Shown here: positions 57,010 through 64,000 of the stretch, in pieces | How the letters are laid out: each line of letters opens with the position of its first letter | Numbering within the stretch: position 1 is the first letter of the stretch | Source: Gymnodinialimonas sp. 202GB13-11 | GTDB taxonomy: Bacteria > Pseudomonadota > Alphaproteobacteria > Rhodobacterales > Rhodobacteraceae | NCBI RefSeq assembly: GCF_040932485.1 | Contig: NZ_JBFRBH010000001.1 | Span: forward strand, 2,294,001-2,358,000 | Direction: 5' to 3' | Length of the DNA stretch: 64,000 nt | Translations under genes and position numbers: made by a program | Notes under the pieces: generated by a model | What the model was told of the DNA's origin: nothing | Database searches by the model: none | Seen by the model: only the letters and a program-made list of their open reading frames with translations

Positions 57010-58089
57010 TCAATTCCGATTTGGAAACACAAAACAGCGATCCCGGCGGATCGTTAACCACAATGCTGTGCCGGGTTTAGGCAGGAAAACGTTGGGAACC
57101 GTGGCTTTGAGCATGGATCCGTCAAAGTCCATGCGGAATTCCACCAGGCTCTCGTGCCCCATGAACCGCGCCCGCTCCACCACGCCACGCGCTGGCACAC
57201 CGTCCTGCGGCGTCGGGTTGGGCCCCTTGCCCTTCCGGTCGAAGTCGATCTTCACATGCTGCGGGCGGAACACGATCTCCACCTCGCCGCCATCGGGCAC
57301 GCCGGGCGCAAGGAACTGCCCGAAGGCCGTATCAATCAACGCCCCATGAACTTCGCCCGTTATCACATTGATATCACTAAAGAACGCCGCCGCATCCTTG
57401 TCGCAAGGCGAAGTGTAGATGTTATACGGCGCACCCGTTTGAACCACGCCCCCATCGCGCATCAACGCAATCTGGTCGGCCATCCGCATCGCCTCTTCCG
57501 GCTCATGCGTGACCAGCACCACCGCCGTGCCCTCTTCCTTCAGAAGCGCCAGCGTCTCGTCCCGAATCCCGTCGCGCAAGCGGTTGTCGAGGCCCGAAAA
57601 CGGCTCATCCATCAGCATGATCCGGGGACGCGGCGCCAGCGCACGGGCCAGCGCAACCCGCTGCTGCTCACCACCCGACAGCATGTGCGGCGGCTTGTCG
57701 CCATATCCGCCCAGGTCCACCCGCTCCAGCAACTCGTCAACGCGCTTTTTGACATCTACGCCACTGCCACGCAGGCCAAACGCGATGTTCTGCGCCACGC
57801 TCAGATGCGGAAACAGTGCGAAATCCTGAAAGATCAGCCCCACGCCGCGCGCTTCCGGCGGCAGGTGAATGTCGCCATCCGACAGAACCTCTCCATCCGC
57901 CAAAATCCGACCCCGACTTGGCCGGTCGATCCCCGCAATCATCCGCAACGTCGTGGATTTGCCGCAGCCCGACGGCCCCAACAGGCACAGGATCTCCCCT
58001 GCGCGCACCGTCAGGTCGACGCCGCACACGACCTCCCGCCCATCAAAATGGGCGCAGGCATGTTCGATTTGCAGGCGGGGGGCGGTCAC
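57010..58089 (-). CDS. ABC transporter ATP-binding protein (FbpC/PotA-like)
   Basis: The 359-residue ATPase has Walker A CLLGPSGCGKSTTLRMIAG, Q loop FQDFALFPHLSV, signature MLSGGEQQRVALARALA, Walker B RIMLMDEPFSGLD and the H loop VTHEPEEAMRMAD. A C-terminal TOBE domain (about 240-359) is typical of ferric iron or polyamine importers. No permease or binding protein gene flanks it, so its partners are elsewhere. GTG 58089 is the start, facing a membrane protein/HTH operon across a 152-base spacer. Confidence 0.92.
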   Translation of the reverse strand: MTAPRLQIEHACAHFDGREVVCGVDLTVRAGEILCLLGPSGCGKSTTLRMIAGIDRPSRGRILADGEVLSDGDIHLPPEARGVGLIFQDFALFPHLSVAQNIAFGLRGSGVDVKKRVDELLERVDLGGYGDKPPHMLSGGEQQRVALARALAPRPRIMLMDEPFSGLDNRLRDGIRDETLALLKEEGTAVVLVTHEPEEAMRMADQIALMRDGGVVQTGAPYNIYTSPCDKDAAAFFSDINVITGEVHGALIDTAFGQFLAPGVPDGGEVEIVFRPQHVKIDFDRKGKGPNPTPQDGVPARGVVERARFMGHESLVEFRMDFDGSMLKATVPNVFLPKPGTALWLTIRRDRCFVFPNRN

Positions 58090-58168
58090 GTCAGGCGAAG
58101 TCCGATCATTTCAATCGGATATGGCAGGTAACAGGTTCCCTTGCCAGCGCCAAGCCTCGCATAGGTCG

Positions 58169-58230
58169 TGTCAAAAATATTTGACATCGCCAAAAGACCT
58201 ACCTAGATACACGTCAAAGATTTTTGACAT
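58169..58230 (+). promoter_or_regulatory. Promoter bracketed by two similar operators
   Basis: Two inverted repeats share TGTCAAA and TTTGACA half-sites. Site 1 (58169-58186) is TGTCAAA-N4-TTTGACA. Site 2 (about 58213-58228) is GTCAAA-GATT-TTTGAC. Their centres are 43 bases apart, about four DNA turns. Between them a promoter is visible: -35 TTGACA (58181-58186), 17-base spacer, -10 TAGATA (58204-58209). Site 1 overlaps the -35 and site 2 the likely transcription start, as in autorepression. The binding protein is likely the HTH encoded at 58662. Confidence 0.8.
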
Positions 58231-58241
58231 ATGAGGATGCC

Positions 58242-58661
58242 ATGACCAGCTATCTGAGGTTTTCGAATGCGATGACGATTGGATTTCTCATCGTTGTGCT
58301 CTGGCACTTCGGGACCGTGTTCGGCCTGTTCGGCGTGGCCCCCTCGACCCAGACTGAGATGTTCGTCCGCCTCGGCGTCATCATCGGCGTGACCATTGTC
58401 ACCTCCTTCGCCGGTGCACTTGTAATGCAAAAGCGCCAGGGCGCGCCCCTCTTGCCCGATGAACGCGAGGAAAAAATCGAACGGCAGTCCGAAGGGATCG
58501 GCGTACTTACCATCTATGTCGGTCTCCTCGTACTGGCTTGGCTGGCATTCGCCCCGCTCAATCCGATCCAATTCGTCAACGGTATTCTTGCAGTCGTGGC
58601 GGTGACCGAACTGGCGAAACTGCTCGTTGTTCTGTTCTTGCATCGCCGGGAAATCGGGTAA
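58242..58661 (+). CDS. Four-helix membrane protein, DUF2178-like
   Basis: The 139-residue protein starts at ATG after GAGG. It has four hydrophobic helices with a cytoplasmic loop LLPDEREEKIERQSEGIG, the charged pattern seen in DUF2178-type proteins. Such genes often precede a small HTH gene, as here: the HTH begins at the next base after the stop. Function is unknown. It is probably controlled by that regulator. Confidence 0.75.
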   Translation: MTSYLRFSNAMTIGFLIVVLWHFGTVFGLFGVAPSTQTEMFVRLGVIIGVTIVTSFAGALVMQKRQGAPLLPDEREEKIERQSEGIGVLTIYVGLLVLAWLAFAPLNPIQFVNGILAVVAVTELAKLLVVLFLHRREIG

Positions 58662-58886
58662 GTGAAAAAGAAGCCACCCATCACCAATTGTGTCAGCGCG
58701 CTGCGCGAGGCCCATGGCGCGATGAGCCAGGCCGACCTCGCCAAAGCCATCGGGGTCAGCCGCCAAACCATCATCGCCATCGAGCAGGGCCATTACTCGC
58801 CAAGCCTTGAGCGTGCGTTTCTGATCGCTCGGCAATTCGGTGTCGGCATCGAGGATGTCTTCGGGTGGGAGCCGGAAGACCCTTAA
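58662..58886 (+). CDS. Small XRE-family HTH regulator
   Basis: The 74-residue protein starts at a GTG one base after the stop of the membrane protein gene. It is almost entirely an HTH: NCVSALREAHGAMSQADLAK, then GVSRQTIIAIEQGHYSPSLERAFLIARQFG, ending VFGWEPEDP. The YozG-like single-domain form pairs with small membrane proteins in many bacteria. It is the probable repressor for the double operator upstream. Confidence 0.9.
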   Translation: MKKKPPITNCVSALREAHGAMSQADLAKAIGVSRQTIIAIEQGHYSPSLERAFLIARQFGVGIEDVFGWEPEDP

Positions 58887-59054
58887 GCCTGCACCAAGCG
58901 CGTTCGAACGCGCGGAAGCAACCGATTTCGAAAACGGTTGCACCAAACCACCTCAACGCGGTCTCTCATATCAACACCACAACAAACAGCCGTCCTCAAA
59001 AGCGCCGTATTTGCTCGCTAGCTCACCCGACAAATCGGATCAGGATTGGAAAGG

Positions 59055-59291
59055 GTGCACGCATTGGATGTCATTTGGTCATTTCTGCGACTGCTCTACG
59101 CAATACTGCCCTTCTTGACCCTCGCTGGTGGCCTCTTCCTCGCCCTGAGGTTATTCGTCCTGATTATCTTGGATCCCACAATCGTTGGACGGATCCTCAG
59201 AAGCCAATTCGCGGAAAAAGAGAAAGGGCTGATGCGCTCGTTCGTGATCGCCGTAGCCCTTTTCGCGATCACGCCGGTCTTGGTCTATTGA
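59055..59291 (+). CDS. Small membrane protein, 78 residues
   Basis: Two hydrophobic segments (about 5-36 and 61-78) flank a charged loop RSQFAEKEKGLMR. The start is a GTG at 59055; a TTG at 59046 would add three residues. No family is recognised. It lies 168 bases after the HTH gene and converges on AlkC. Expression is unproven. Confidence 0.5.
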   Translation: MHALDVIWSFLRLLYAILPFLTLAGGLFLALRLFVLIILDPTIVGRILRSQFAEKEKGLMRSFVIAVALFAITPVLVY

Positions 59292-59334
59292 CCCCGGCAT
59301 GGGTCACAAGATCCGGGTCACGATCAGCAACCCT

Positions 59335-60456
59335 TCACCCCCGCAGCTCAAATCCCAACCTCTCGCGCACCACTCCGTTCACCATCAACGAAAGCTCATG
59401 CGGCCCCGCCACCAGCGAATAGGTCGTGGCATCGCCCTTGAACACCTGCGTTTTCTTCAGCTTCAAAGGCTTGCCGGGCTTCACAACGCCCTGCTTCACC
59501 TTGAACACCTTGTCACTCACCGCGCCTGAGGGCCGAGTGAACCCAATCGAATAATCCACCAGAACCGGCGTCTCCTCCGCCGCTGAAAGCTCAATCTCAA
59601 CCACCACCTTGTCGCCGATCGCAGGGTCCGGCGGGATCATCTCCAACCGGTCCACATCCACCTGCGCCTTTGCCGAAAAGCCCAGCATCTCCATCGCCCG
59701 CGCATCGCCCTGCTTGATCAGCGTGCGGAGCGCATGGCTTGTCATCCACTTCAACTCCTTGGCGTCCTGCCTGCCCAGCGCGCGCCAGCCGTCGATCACA
59801 TCCATGACCCGTCCCGCATCGACCCGGCTCAGGTCGTTCATGTGGTTGCAGACCGACCGCGTCACGAACCGCGTCGGATCGGCGTGGAGCCGGTCGAGAA
59901 ACGGCAAAGGCGCCATCGGATCAATCGTGATGTTCTTGGCCCAGGGCAGGCGCGGCCGCGTCCCCTCGCTCACCAACCGCCGCACATGGTAATTCTCATG
60001 CCCCGCCCAATCGGCTAGCCGCGCCATGGTTTCGTCGGGCCAGCGGTTGAGAAAGGGTCGAATGTAGAACTCCATGCTGAAGCGCTGCGTTGCCTCTTCC
60101 AGCAGGTCCAGCGCCCGGTCGCGGTGGTCTTCCAACCCGTGTCGCACGGCGAGGATACCGGGCACCGCATGGATGAACTGCCCGAAATCATCGTCGCGCA
60201 AGGTCGGGTCCAGCCGCGCGGGCATCGCCGCTTCCAACTGGTCGGCCATCGTTGGGAAGTCCGCGGCCAACCGGGGCTCAAGGCAATCCGCAATCCATTC
60301 CAGCCGGTCCAGCAATTCCCGCTCCGCGAACCCGCTCAGAACCTCCGCCTGGAACGCCTCCGCATCAAATCCCGGCAGCGCCGAGAACTCCACCGCCAAC
60401 TGCGCAATCGTCTCCGCGTTGAACAGATGATCCTTCAGCGAAAAGCGCTCAGCCAT
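59335..60456 (-). CDS. DNA alkylation repair glycosylase, AlkC-like
   Basis: The 373-residue protein has an N-terminal HEAT-like repeat region (about 1-255) with FYIRPFLNRWPDETMARLADWA and HENYHVRRLVSEGTRPRLPW. A C-terminal region (about 265-373) resembles an Ig-like domain: VVVEIELSAAEETPVLVDYSI, KVKQGVVKPGKPLKLKKTQ. AlkC enzymes of this architecture remove 3-methyladenine and related bases from DNA. The last motif, HELSLMVNGVVRERLGFEL, is typical. A standalone gene. Confidence 0.87.
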   Translation of the reverse strand: MAERFSLKDHLFNAETIAQLAVEFSALPGFDAEAFQAEVLSGFAERELLDRLEWIADCLEPRLAADFPTMADQLEAAMPARLDPTLRDDDFGQFIHAVPGILAVRHGLEDHRDRALDLLEEATQRFSMEFYIRPFLNRWPDETMARLADWAGHENYHVRRLVSEGTRPRLPWAKNITIDPMAPLPFLDRLHADPTRFVTRSVCNHMNDLSRVDAGRVMDVIDGWRALGRQDAKELKWMTSHALRTLIKQGDARAMEMLGFSAKAQVDVDRLEMIPPDPAIGDKVVVEIELSAAEETPVLVDYSIGFTRPSGAVSDKVFKVKQGVVKPGKPLKLKKTQVFKGDATTYSLVAGPHELSLMVNGVVRERLGFELRG

Positions 60457-60557
60457 GGCGGTCCCTCCCGGAAATTCATGGTTAGCAAAAGCTGAACGAA
60501 AATCGGTATTTCGTTTCCGTTCAAAGCCTTAACCCCTCTGCTCACGCGTGAGCAAGA

Positions 60558-61337
60558 TCAGATAGTCGCGTTCGTCCCGCCGCCATCGCACAGGATATTC
60601 TGCCCCACGATGAACCCCGCATGTTCCGAGCACAGGAACGCACACATCGCCCCGAACTCGGCCCGAGTCCCATAGCGCCGCGCCGGAATCGTCGCCTCCC
60701 GCCGGGCCTTGGCCTCGTCCATCGAGATGCCTTCTTTCTGCGATACGCCGGTGTCCAGCTGGATCGCCCGGTCCGTCGCGTGGATCCCCGGCAGCATGTT
60801 GTTCACGATCACCCCGAACGGCGCCACCTGCCGCGCCGTGCCCGCCACGTAACCGGTCAGACCGGTGCGCGCGGCATTGGAAAGCCCCAGCTGCGGGATC
60901 GGTGCCTTCACCGATTGGCTGGTGATGTTCACAACCCGGCCCCAGCCCTTGTCGATCATCTTCGGCATGATTTCGGTCATCAGGGCAATCGGCGTCAGCA
61001 TGTTGGCATCCAGCGCGGCCAGGAAATCCTCCCGCCCCCAATCCGACCATAGGCCCGGCGGCGGCCCGCCTGCATTGGTCACCAGGATGTCCACGGCGCC
61101 TGCCGCCTCAAGAACCTGTCTGCGTCCCTCTTCCGACGTGATGTCAGCAGCCACTGCCACAACCTCCACGCCGTATTCATCGCTGATCGCATGCGCCGTC
61201 TCTTCCAGCGCCTCGGCCCCACGGGCATTCATCACCAGATTCACACCCGCTGCCGCCAACTGCTCGGCACAGCCCCGGCCCAAGCCCTTTGATGAGGCAC
61301 AAACCAGTGCCCGCTTTCCTGAAATTCCAAGATCCAT
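60558..61337 (-). CDS. SDR-family oxidoreductase with atypical active site
   Basis: The 259-residue Rossmann protein has the nucleotide motif CASSKGLGRGCAEQLA, VTNAGG, and NITSQSVKAPIPQLGLSNAART. At the place of the usual YxxxK the sequence is LSNAAR, so the catalytic Tyr and Lys are absent. The serine in TSQS is kept. The C-terminus SEHAGFIVGQNILCDGGGT is standard. A subgroup of SDR enzymes of the 3-oxoacyl-reductase type lacks the tyrosine in this way; some may be inactive or use another residue. The substrate is unknown. Confidence 0.85.
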   Translation of the reverse strand: MDLGISGKRALVCASSKGLGRGCAEQLAAAGVNLVMNARGAEALEETAHAISDEYGVEVVAVAADITSEEGRRQVLEAAGAVDILVTNAGGPPPGLWSDWGREDFLAALDANMLTPIALMTEIMPKMIDKGWGRVVNITSQSVKAPIPQLGLSNAARTGLTGYVAGTARQVAPFGVIVNNMLPGIHATDRAIQLDTGVSQKEGISMDEAKARREATIPARRYGTRAEFGAMCAFLCSEHAGFIVGQNILCDGGGTNATI

Positions 61338-61458
61338 CTCGACCTCCCCCGATTTGATCCAATTTCTTAAGCCTTAGCAGCGGCCCCATCTCTCCACCAG
61401 CCTTGACCCCTCCGCGCAGCGCTTGTCTAACCGTTCGCACACGATCCCGAGGACGATT

Positions 61459-62448
61459 ATGGCCAGCCATCCCCCCCTGCTCAGGTTCCAGACCTTCCCC
61501 GCAGCCGCCCTGCGCGCTGTGGCCGGGGCGAATGTGGGCGACGGGATCGGGCTGGAAGATGCGGCCCTTCCCGGCGATGTCTACCGCCTTGCCGGTGCCG
61601 CCAGTGCCGCGCATCTTGCCATCTCGGATGCAGGTGCAGGCAATCAACCTTGCGTGGCCGATGGGTCTGCCGTGGGCGATGCAGGCGATCCGCTGGCGAT
61701 TTCGGCCTGTCACATGCTCATGGGACCGTCGGGCGAAGTCGTGGAGGTCTTGATCCTGACTTTGACCTCGGACGCCAACGAAAGCCTGCACGTTCTGCCG
61801 CTTTCGGACCTCAAGCCCGACACGGAATACGAACTTGTCGGCACCGAAACGGCCTCCGCCCCCGAACGGTTCGCGGACATCGCGTCCGTCAGCTTCCTGG
61901 CCGGCACACATCTGACGATGGCCAATGGCAAGCAGGTCCCGGTCGAGCTTCTCAGCGTCGGCGACGTGCTTCTGACCCGCGATCACGGCCCGCAAGCGAT
62001 CCGCTGGATCGGCTTCCAGACCCGCCGGGCCGTTGGCGCTGCGGCGCCCGTGCGTATCACCGAAGGTACGCTCAACACCTCTCGCGATTTGCGTTTGTCG
62101 CCGCAGCACCGCTTGTTCATCTGGCAGCGCAACGACGAACTCGGCACAGGCCGTGCCGAGGTCATGGTAAAGGCAGAGTTGCTCGTGAACGGCGACACGG
62201 TCGTACGCGAGGCCGGGGGCCATGTGGACAGCTACCAGATCGTCTTTGACGGGCATGAGATCATCTACGCCGAAGGCATAGCCGTGGAATCGCTTCTGGT
62301 GACGGGCCAAACCCGCACCCTTTTGCCAGAAGATCTGGCCATCGAGGCCGGGACCGCGGCCGCAGCGTCCGCCGCGGCCTTGGAGATCAATGAAGAGGCC
62401 AGTGACATGGTTGAACGCCTGTCGCGCGCCTCGAAGGGGAAACTCTAG
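61459..62448 (+). CDS. Hint (Hedgehog/intein) domain protein
   Basis: The 329-residue protein has an N-terminal region of about 145 residues without recognised family, then a Hint domain (about 150-290) with FLAGTHLTMANGKQVPVELLSVGDVLLTRDHG, LRLSPQHRLFIW and a long HEIIYAEGIAVESL block. Roseobacter Hint proteins of this type usually have a cysteine before FxxGT; here it is serine (VSFLAGT). An ATG after GAGGA fits. The C-terminal 45 residues are Ala/Glu-rich. Processing activity is not shown. Confidence 0.85.
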   Translation: MASHPPLLRFQTFPAAALRAVAGANVGDGIGLEDAALPGDVYRLAGAASAAHLAISDAGAGNQPCVADGSAVGDAGDPLAISACHMLMGPSGEVVEVLILTLTSDANESLHVLPLSDLKPDTEYELVGTETASAPERFADIASVSFLAGTHLTMANGKQVPVELLSVGDVLLTRDHGPQAIRWIGFQTRRAVGAAAPVRITEGTLNTSRDLRLSPQHRLFIWQRNDELGTGRAEVMVKAELLVNGDTVVREAGGHVDSYQIVFDGHEIIYAEGIAVESLLVTGQTRTLLPEDLAIEAGTAAAASAAALEINEEASDMVERLSRASKGKL

Positions 62449-62813
62449 GCGGTTCCGTAAAACTCTTCCCGAACGATCTTGCCGTCGGCGACGTGGTAGA
62501 TTGCAACCTCGCTCATCTGCGAGCGTTCACCCGATGCCTTCTTGGTGACATCCATGGAAAAGATCACCGCGAACCGGTCATCGCCATGCAGGAACGGCCC
62601 CTGCACATCGCCGCCATGGACCTCAAAATTGCTGACCCACCACTCGTGTTTGCCTTTGATGCCGTCCACGCCCTTGGTTTCACGTCCCATGCCTGAGAAA
62701 TCAGCCGCTTCGACGGAGACCGCGTCGGGGTGGTAGTGGTTTTCGAGCAGCGAGGCCTCGTTCTGGGTGCGGCAGGCCTCCACCAAGGTATTGGCAATAT
62801 CAGATAGACTCAT
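62445..62813 (-). CDS. SnoaL/NTF2-like fold protein
   Basis: The 122-residue protein has the cone-fold pattern: LLENHYHPDAVSVEAADFSGMG, KGKHEWWVSNFEVHGGDV and MSEVAIYHVADGKIVREEFYG. It belongs to the nuclear-transport-factor-2-like group, which covers ketosteroid-isomerase-type enzymes and binding proteins. No catalytic role can be inferred. It converges on the Hint gene with a four-base overlap. Confidence 0.88.
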   Translation of the reverse strand: MSLSDIANTLVEACRTQNEASLLENHYHPDAVSVEAADFSGMGRETKGVDGIKGKHEWWVSNFEVHGGDVQGPFLHGDDRFAVIFSMDVTKKASGERSQMSEVAIYHVADGKIVREEFYGTA

Positions 62814-63002
62814 CTTCTCACTCCCTATTGATGTTCATGTAATGTTCACATGATGCGCGATTTCCGGCCTTTTGTCATCAAGATCAAGACAGGCTCCTGA
62901 CAGACGATGTCAGGATTTCCGTAGTTTCACGGTTCTGTGAACGCGCCTAAACACCGCCCTGCCAATTCATAGGCACGCATATCATTATAAAGGATAATTA
63001 CT

Positions 63003-63338
63003 TTGAAACTCGAGATTAAACCTACCAAAACCCTTATTGCCTTCGCCGCCGCTTTGACCATCGCGGCCCCTACTGCAGCGCTCGATATTCAGGCACCTGA
63101 CTTTGATCCCGGCCCACAATTCGATCTGCCGGGTGACATTGCTCCTCCGCAAAACGGCGGTGGCAATGGGGGCGGAAACAGCACAGGTCAGCCTGCCCAT
63201 GTAGGCGGCGACAATTTGATCGGAACGGCTTTTGTCGATCCGTGCCCGAACGGTGAGATGCAGGTTTCGTTCGAAATGGACGATGACAATCATCCGATCC
63301 CGACTTCTTTCTCGCGGGAATGTGTTGCCCTGCGGTAA
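63003..63338 (+). CDS. Small secreted Gly-rich protein, copy 1
   Basis: The 111-residue protein starts at TTG 63003, preceded by AAAGGA eight bases upstream. It has a signal peptide (TLIAFAAALTIAAPTAA), a Pro/Gly-rich middle (PPQNGGGNGGGNSTG), and the conserved C-terminus DPCPNGEMQVSFEMDDD, then HPIPTSFSRECVALR with two cysteines. It is paralogous to the next gene. No known family. Likely exported; role unknown. Confidence 0.75.
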   Translation: MKLEIKPTKTLIAFAAALTIAAPTAALDIQAPDFDPGPQFDLPGDIAPPQNGGGNGGGNSTGQPAHVGGDNLIGTAFVDPCPNGEMQVSFEMDDDNHPIPTSFSRECVALR

Positions 63339-63525
63339 GACACGGAAATGCTGAAATGGCCTGCTTCTTCGGGGCGGGCCAATCGCGCCAACCCGTCGAA
63401 ATGCCATTCGGCAAGTCCCTGCCGACCAGTCAGGAAACCCACCATATCACGGCCCCGTGATTGCCCCGTATACCTAAGGTGCGAGTATTTTTTCGCAAAA
63501 ACACCTTTTTATTCGGAGCATTTCA

Positions 63526-63861
63526 ATGACCAACCTCAAGACCTTTGCGTCGCATCTTCTGATCGCGTCCGCCGTCGTTTTCACGGCTGTCCCTGCCGTT
63601 GCCTTTGATGGCGCAACTGATTTCGCCCCCGGCGGCAATGGCCCCGACCCGTGGGAGCCCGGCGGTTTTGCCCCCAACCCGACCGGTGGTGGTGGTGGTG
63701 GCGGCGGCGGTGCCGTCAGCCATGGTGGTGGCGACGGTTACATCGCGAACACCGCGCCCGATCCATGTCCCAATGGCGAGCTGCGCGTGTCGTTTGAGAT
63801 GGACGCAGATGGCCATCCAATTCCCACGTCATTCTCGCGCGAATGCGTGGTCTTCCGCTGA
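63526..63861 (+). CDS. Small secreted Gly-rich protein, copy 2
   Basis: The 111-residue paralogue of the preceding gene has a signal peptide ending VPAVAF and a Gly-rich linker with a nine-Gly run. Its C-terminus DPCPNGELRVSFEMDAD, HPIPTSFSRECVVFR is almost the same as copy 1. GGAG precedes the ATG. A hairpin with a T-rich tail follows. Both copies share a downstream GACCAGTC spacer element, so the array probably continues past the right edge. Confidence 0.8.
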   Translation: MTNLKTFASHLLIASAVVFTAVPAVAFDGATDFAPGGNGPDPWEPGGFAPNPTGGGGGGGGGAVSHGGGDGYIANTAPDPCPNGELRVSFEMDADGHPIPTSFSRECVVFR

Positions 63862-63878
63862 TCGCTACGACCATTCCG

Positions 63879-63906
63879 GCCCGCCCTTAATCGGGCGGGC
63901 ATTTTC
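63879..63906 (+). terminator. Terminator after the secreted protein gene copy 2
   Basis: GCCCGCCC (63879-63886) pairs with GGGCGGGC (63893-63900) over a six-base loop, followed by ATTTTC. It lies 17 bases after the stop. Confidence 0.88.
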
Positions 63907-64000
63907 TTGGCGGATCCTTGCTGACCAGTCGGGAATGCCACCATTCCCAGTGTCGCCCCATGGTCACAAACTGGCCTCGGGAAACGGGATCATCGCCCTA

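Overview
The window reads as chromosomal core and light accessory DNA of a marine-type alphaproteobacterium, most likely order Rhodobacterales (Roseobacter group). This rests on gene content and protein style: high GC, an aa3 oxidase subunit I of the Rhodobacter type, ilvC beside Lrp regulators, FtsY with an acidic N-terminus, a tat operon followed by a DUF815 ATPase, a DUF1127 protein, a selenium-binding/methanethiol-oxidase-type protein, and a class A RNase P RNA. No insertion sequence, prophage, plasmid or CRISPR signature was seen.

Layout. 1-4.5 kb: start of an SBP56 gene on the minus strand, then a DUF4173 membrane protein translationally linked to a two-component pair. 4.6-10.6 kb: an oxidoreductase, then a LysR regulator divergent from a four-gene catabolic-looking operon (DUF1185, alpha/beta hydrolase, luciferase-like monooxygenase, aldehyde dehydrogenase) with a perfect palindrome between them. 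10.6-15 kb: tRNA-Leu(GAG), a secreted peptidoglycan-binding-domain protein, twin DUF2306 membrane proteins divergent from a membrane LytTR regulator, and lipB. 15.2-18.6 kb: ctaD with a large extra segment between helices I and II, followed by two overlapping small genes that each resemble the last four helices of ctaD, then DUF2244. 18.6-26 kb: an unknown protein, a membrane AraC regulator with a tiny secreted peptide, yqeY/carA, a membrane glycosyltransferase and a GntR regulator. 26-34 kb: pyrimidine nucleotidase, UbiH-type hydroxylase, class V aminotransferase, two Lrp genes divergent from ilvC, GyrI-like and GNAT proteins, an EamA exporter and a CAP-domain protein. 34-39 kb: 8-oxoguanine deaminase, inositol-phosphatase-like protein, XRE and LysR regulators, quinone reductase. 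39-49 kb: DUF1127, Bax-inhibitor-1 family, chromate pair, rpmG, gatCA, an excalibur lipoprotein, an amidase with a non-standard start, rnpB, tadA and rluB. 49-57 kb: yciB, EamA, unknown periplasmic protein, ftsY with a 21-unit hexamer repeat, an AlkB-like membrane hydroxylase, a DUF815 ATPase and tatABC. 57-64 kb: lone ABC ATPase divergent from a membrane protein/HTH pair with a double operator, AlkC, an atypical SDR, a Hint-domain protein, an NTF2-like protein, and two tandem small secreted paralogues at the edge.

The best candidate for something undescribed is the ctaD locus: two retained, translationally coupled mini-proteins that look like free-standing C-terminal quarters of cytochrome oxidase subunit I, next to a ctaD that itself carries an unusual insertion. 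Other points of interest are the orphan monooxygenase operon, the double operator at 58.2 kb, the potential leader structure of ilvC, and the tandem secreted proteins at the right edge.

All function calls come from reading motifs and remembered families; no database search was run.
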